64,000 nucleotides of DNA from Oncomelania hupensis (Eukaryota; Mollusca; Gastropoda; Littorinimorpha; Pomatiopsidae), in contig JBAHVR010000288.1 in assembly GCA_036898135.1 (NCBI GenBank), positions 1 to 64,000 on the forward strand, written 5' to 3'. The translations under genes were made by a program, and so were the position numbers. Below are positions 1 to 64,000 of this stretch, piece by piece. Within the stretch, counting starts at the first letter, position 1. Every line of letters starts with the position of its first letter. Under the pieces are notes generated by a model, which ran no database searches, was not told the DNA's origin, and saw only the letters and a list, made by a program, of their open reading frames with translations.

Positions 1-53
1 AGCTCTTTGCAGTCCACTGGACCCCATAAGCAATGAATAACTAACTAACTTTT
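1..53 (+). mobile_element. 3' terminus of an I/Nimb-like LINE
   Basis: The stretch carries the family's 3' end, CTCTTTGCAGTCCACTGGAC followed by CCCATAAGCA, and an (AACT)n tail. The same terminus recurs at about 1276-1360 (reverse), 22980-23078, 26012-26062, 57800-57880 and 58099-58172. The element body lies off the window. Confidence 0.6.
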
Positions 54-504
54 TCAGAAAAAATTTGCAAATAAGTTAATTGTCACAAGCTTTTTACTTT
101 GCTAGAGTGGTCGGAGCACAATATTTGTGAGTTCAGAGAAGAAAAACAAAGGTATTAGGGACTTTTTGCAACTCAACTAAAATATTTTTCATGGTGATTC
201 CTTGGTTTATTTTTAGAACAATCGTATCTGTGTGTGTGCGATGTTAGTTCCTGCTTACTTATTTGGTCGAAAAAAAGAATCTATTTCGCCAGAGTCCATA
301 ATATGATGGTGAGTGTTTTTACTTGTTTTTTGTAAAAACAAGAAGCTGTGAGCATATCTGGTACATGCCCGTCAGTTTTGCATCCTCAGGTGCATCTTTT
401 TGTTGTATTTATGCATTGAAGTTAAATCAAAAGAGAAATCTCCTGTGCACGCTGTGAAATATTTGTTTTCTACACGATTCAGTTTGAACTATGACAATGT
501 CCTA

Positions 505-750
505 TCGGCGTAGCTCAAGTGGTAGAGTGTTTGCCTGGCACACAAATAATCTAGGTTCGAATCCCATGATGGGCAAAATAGAAGTGGCCTTTTTCACTGT
601 GCATTTTAGAACTATGATTGCTATGGTGGTTCAGTGATAATTTAGGTCCCTACCCCTTGTTCCCTGGGATGGTTACCCCCCTCTGCCATATCACCAATGG
701 TGGGTGTAAACGTTAAACCTCGATGTTCATTCACTGACCGTGATAATGCT
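505..750 (+). mobile_element. tRNA-derived SINE
   Basis: The head has a pol III A box (TAGCTCAAGTGG, from 511) and a B box (GGTTCGAATCC, 554-564) at tRNA-like spacing. It is followed by a non-tRNA body. The acceptor stem does not pair well, so this reads as a SINE and not a tRNA gene. The end is approximate. Confidence 0.6.
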
Positions 751-978
751 GCCTGTTGAAAGTGTAGTTCAGAGGCCTAGTTGTAAAACGCCGAAAATAC
801 ATCCTACGTTGCCTGCTACGTGACGTCATGTGTTAGGACATCCCAGGGTTTTTTTGTGCAGTGGGCGAAGAAGAACAATATTTTCGTTATTTGCAAAAAC
901 TCCCTATTATGTGGCCACAAGATGTTTTGTATCGATGAATGAGGGGCTAGAATTACCCACAATAGTGTTTCATTGCAG

Positions 979-62583
<61,605 letters not shown>

Positions 62584-62695
62584 GTAAGTCACAGTCATTG
62601 TTAATCAATAATAATAAAAATAAATAAATAAATAACATTAAAATAGTAAAAATGAAATAAAATAATAATAATAATTAATATTAATAATAATAACA

Positions 62696-62754
<59 letters not shown>

Positions 62755-62889
62755 TTATTTCATAAAGTGCAATACCCAACACATGAACTGATGAAGTCTG
62801 TTCAAAGCGCAACATTCATTCATTCACTATATATTTTACTATTCCAATCAGATGTGCAATAGCCAGAACTTTCAACTTACCTGCCATGC

Positions 62890-63744
62890 CTATCCTATCC
62901 TATCCTGTCCCGTAACCCGGAGGATGTAGGGGCACCACAGATGATCGTTTAACCAGCATACTTCATCTTTCTCTGTCCTCAGCAGCCCTGATGGCTTCGC
63001 TCAGTGTCAAACCAGTCCATTCTCGAATGTTGTCCTCCCACCTCTTTTTCGGTCCCCTCTTCTTCTACCTCCTTGCACTGTTCCTTGCAGAATAGTCTTT
63101 GCAAGGCCTGATGATCTGGTGACGTGGCCATACCATCAGAGTTTCCGTTTCTTCACCACTGTGAGCAGGTCATCGTGTTGTCCAATGGCTTGTGTGATGG
63201 TCTGTCGGACTTTGTCGTTGGTGATGTGTTGGGTATAGGAAATGCCCATAAGTCTTCTGTAGCACCTCATCTCCATGCTTTGTATTCTTCGTTGGACATC
63301 TGCTGTGAGGGTGCATGCTTCGCAAGCATATAGGAAGATGGAGATGACAAAGGAGCGCAGCAGTCTTACTTTAAAAAGATAAAGATAAAAATGATAAAGA
63401 GACAGTTAAGGGGGTTAAAATAAGTTCTCAAACTTCCTACCCCGTCGGCCGCGCTCAGTGGCCACTCAGGTAAATTCAGGTAAAATTCAGGTAAATTCAG
63501 GTAAAATGTAGACTGATGGTCCTGTCTTTCCAAATGGGCTTCAACCTTGTCTGGGCAGCAGTTGTTTGTGCGATCCTGGAGAGGACTTCCTATCGGGACC
63601 CATTGTCTGATACAATGGCTCCTAAATATTTGAAGCTATGCACTGTGTTGAGGGATTGGCCTTGGACTTTGATGTCCGTGTTGATGCCATTGGTGTTGTT
63701 GGTCATCATTTTGGTCTTCTCTGCACTTATTTCCATTCCATGCC
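62890..63744 (-). mobile_element. 5'-truncated RTE LINE copy with 11-bp target duplication
   Basis: ACCTGCCATGC lies on both sides (62879-62889, 63745-63755). The copy has the TATCC tail and covers the RTE C-terminal third up to MEISAEKTKMM. It is interrupted near 63374-63503 by about 130 bp of foreign sequence with three repeats of CAGGTAAATT. Confidence 0.85.
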
Positions 63745-64000
63745 ACCTGCCATGCATGTGAGTAGATAAGCCAAAGTCATTAGTCCAACAGAATGTTCCC
63801 CAACCTGCTACCATGTACCAACTTTCACACGTGTGCAAAGGCTAAACCACTGGCCTTACACAATGCTTGCCTTTTTCAGTGATCTTTAGTGTGTATTATT
63901 ATGGGGTGCTGGGACTGCTTGTCCTTTGGCATGTCCTTTGACCGATGCTTACTGTATTACAAGTGACACGCCATATGTTCACTGTATTTTTTGTGACTAC

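Noticed and set aside
505..575. Functional tRNA gene
   Set aside because: A and B boxes are present but the acceptor and anticodon stems do not pair properly, and a SINE body follows. The same applies at 4876, 20146, 43304 and the minus-strand heads at 27990 and 53690.

Overview
The window is eukaryotic genomic DNA. It holds a long internal stretch of one intron-rich, plus-strand gene for an axonemal dynein heavy chain. The best family match is the inner-arm heavy chain DNAH1, judged from conserved motifs and not from a database search. I can place 31 confident exons and one tentative 24-nt microexon between 979 and 62583. Their splice phases close without a break: 4,671 nt, or 1,556 whole codons plus a partial codon at each end. 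The gene runs off both edges. The encoded part covers the late linker, AAA1, AAA2, AAA3, AAA4 and the start of the stalk. The N-terminal tail, stalk tip, AAA5, AAA6 and C-terminal domain lie outside.

The repeat content suggests a lophotrochozoan, probably a gastropod mollusc: one RTE-type LINE family with (GGATA)n tails, several tRNA-headed SINEs, and repeats rich in TCAAGGTCA. This is an inference at moderate confidence; no species can be named from the sequence.

Layout. Positions 1-978: upstream intron with a LINE 3' end and a tRNA-type SINE. 979-5488: exons 1-6 (linker and start of AAA1). 5608-8959: a full-length antisense RTE LINE with target-site duplication and a single nonsense codon. 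9329-12611: exons 7-9 (AAA1 Walker A, Walker B and sensor 1), with a Rex1/Babar-like LINE remnant between. 12634-16172: a nested cluster, an RTE copy invaded by a Jockey/CR1-like LINE and by a DNA transposon. 16797-23517: exons 10-16 (rest of AAA1, AAA2), with a hAT-like element. 26307-30481: exons 17-20. 30482-41854: 11 kb of intron with two TIR elements and the candidate microexon. 41855-49436: exons 22-26 (AAA3), with a 34-unit tandem array just upstream of exon 25. 52388-54331: exons 27-29. 54976-58214: a PIF/Harbinger-like element carrying LINE inserts. 58286-62583: exons 30-32 (end of AAA4), with another TIR element holding a nested hAT-like element. 62890-63744: a further RTE copy.

The dynein motor is the only host gene I can support. 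Every other long ORF is either a transposon protein or a product of microsatellite or frame-shadow sequence. No new enzymatic or defence system is visible. The interest lies in the intron biology: three GC-AG introns, a candidate microexon, datable nested insertions with target-site duplications, a consistent antisense orientation of RTE copies, and a satellite apparently born from a SINE tail.
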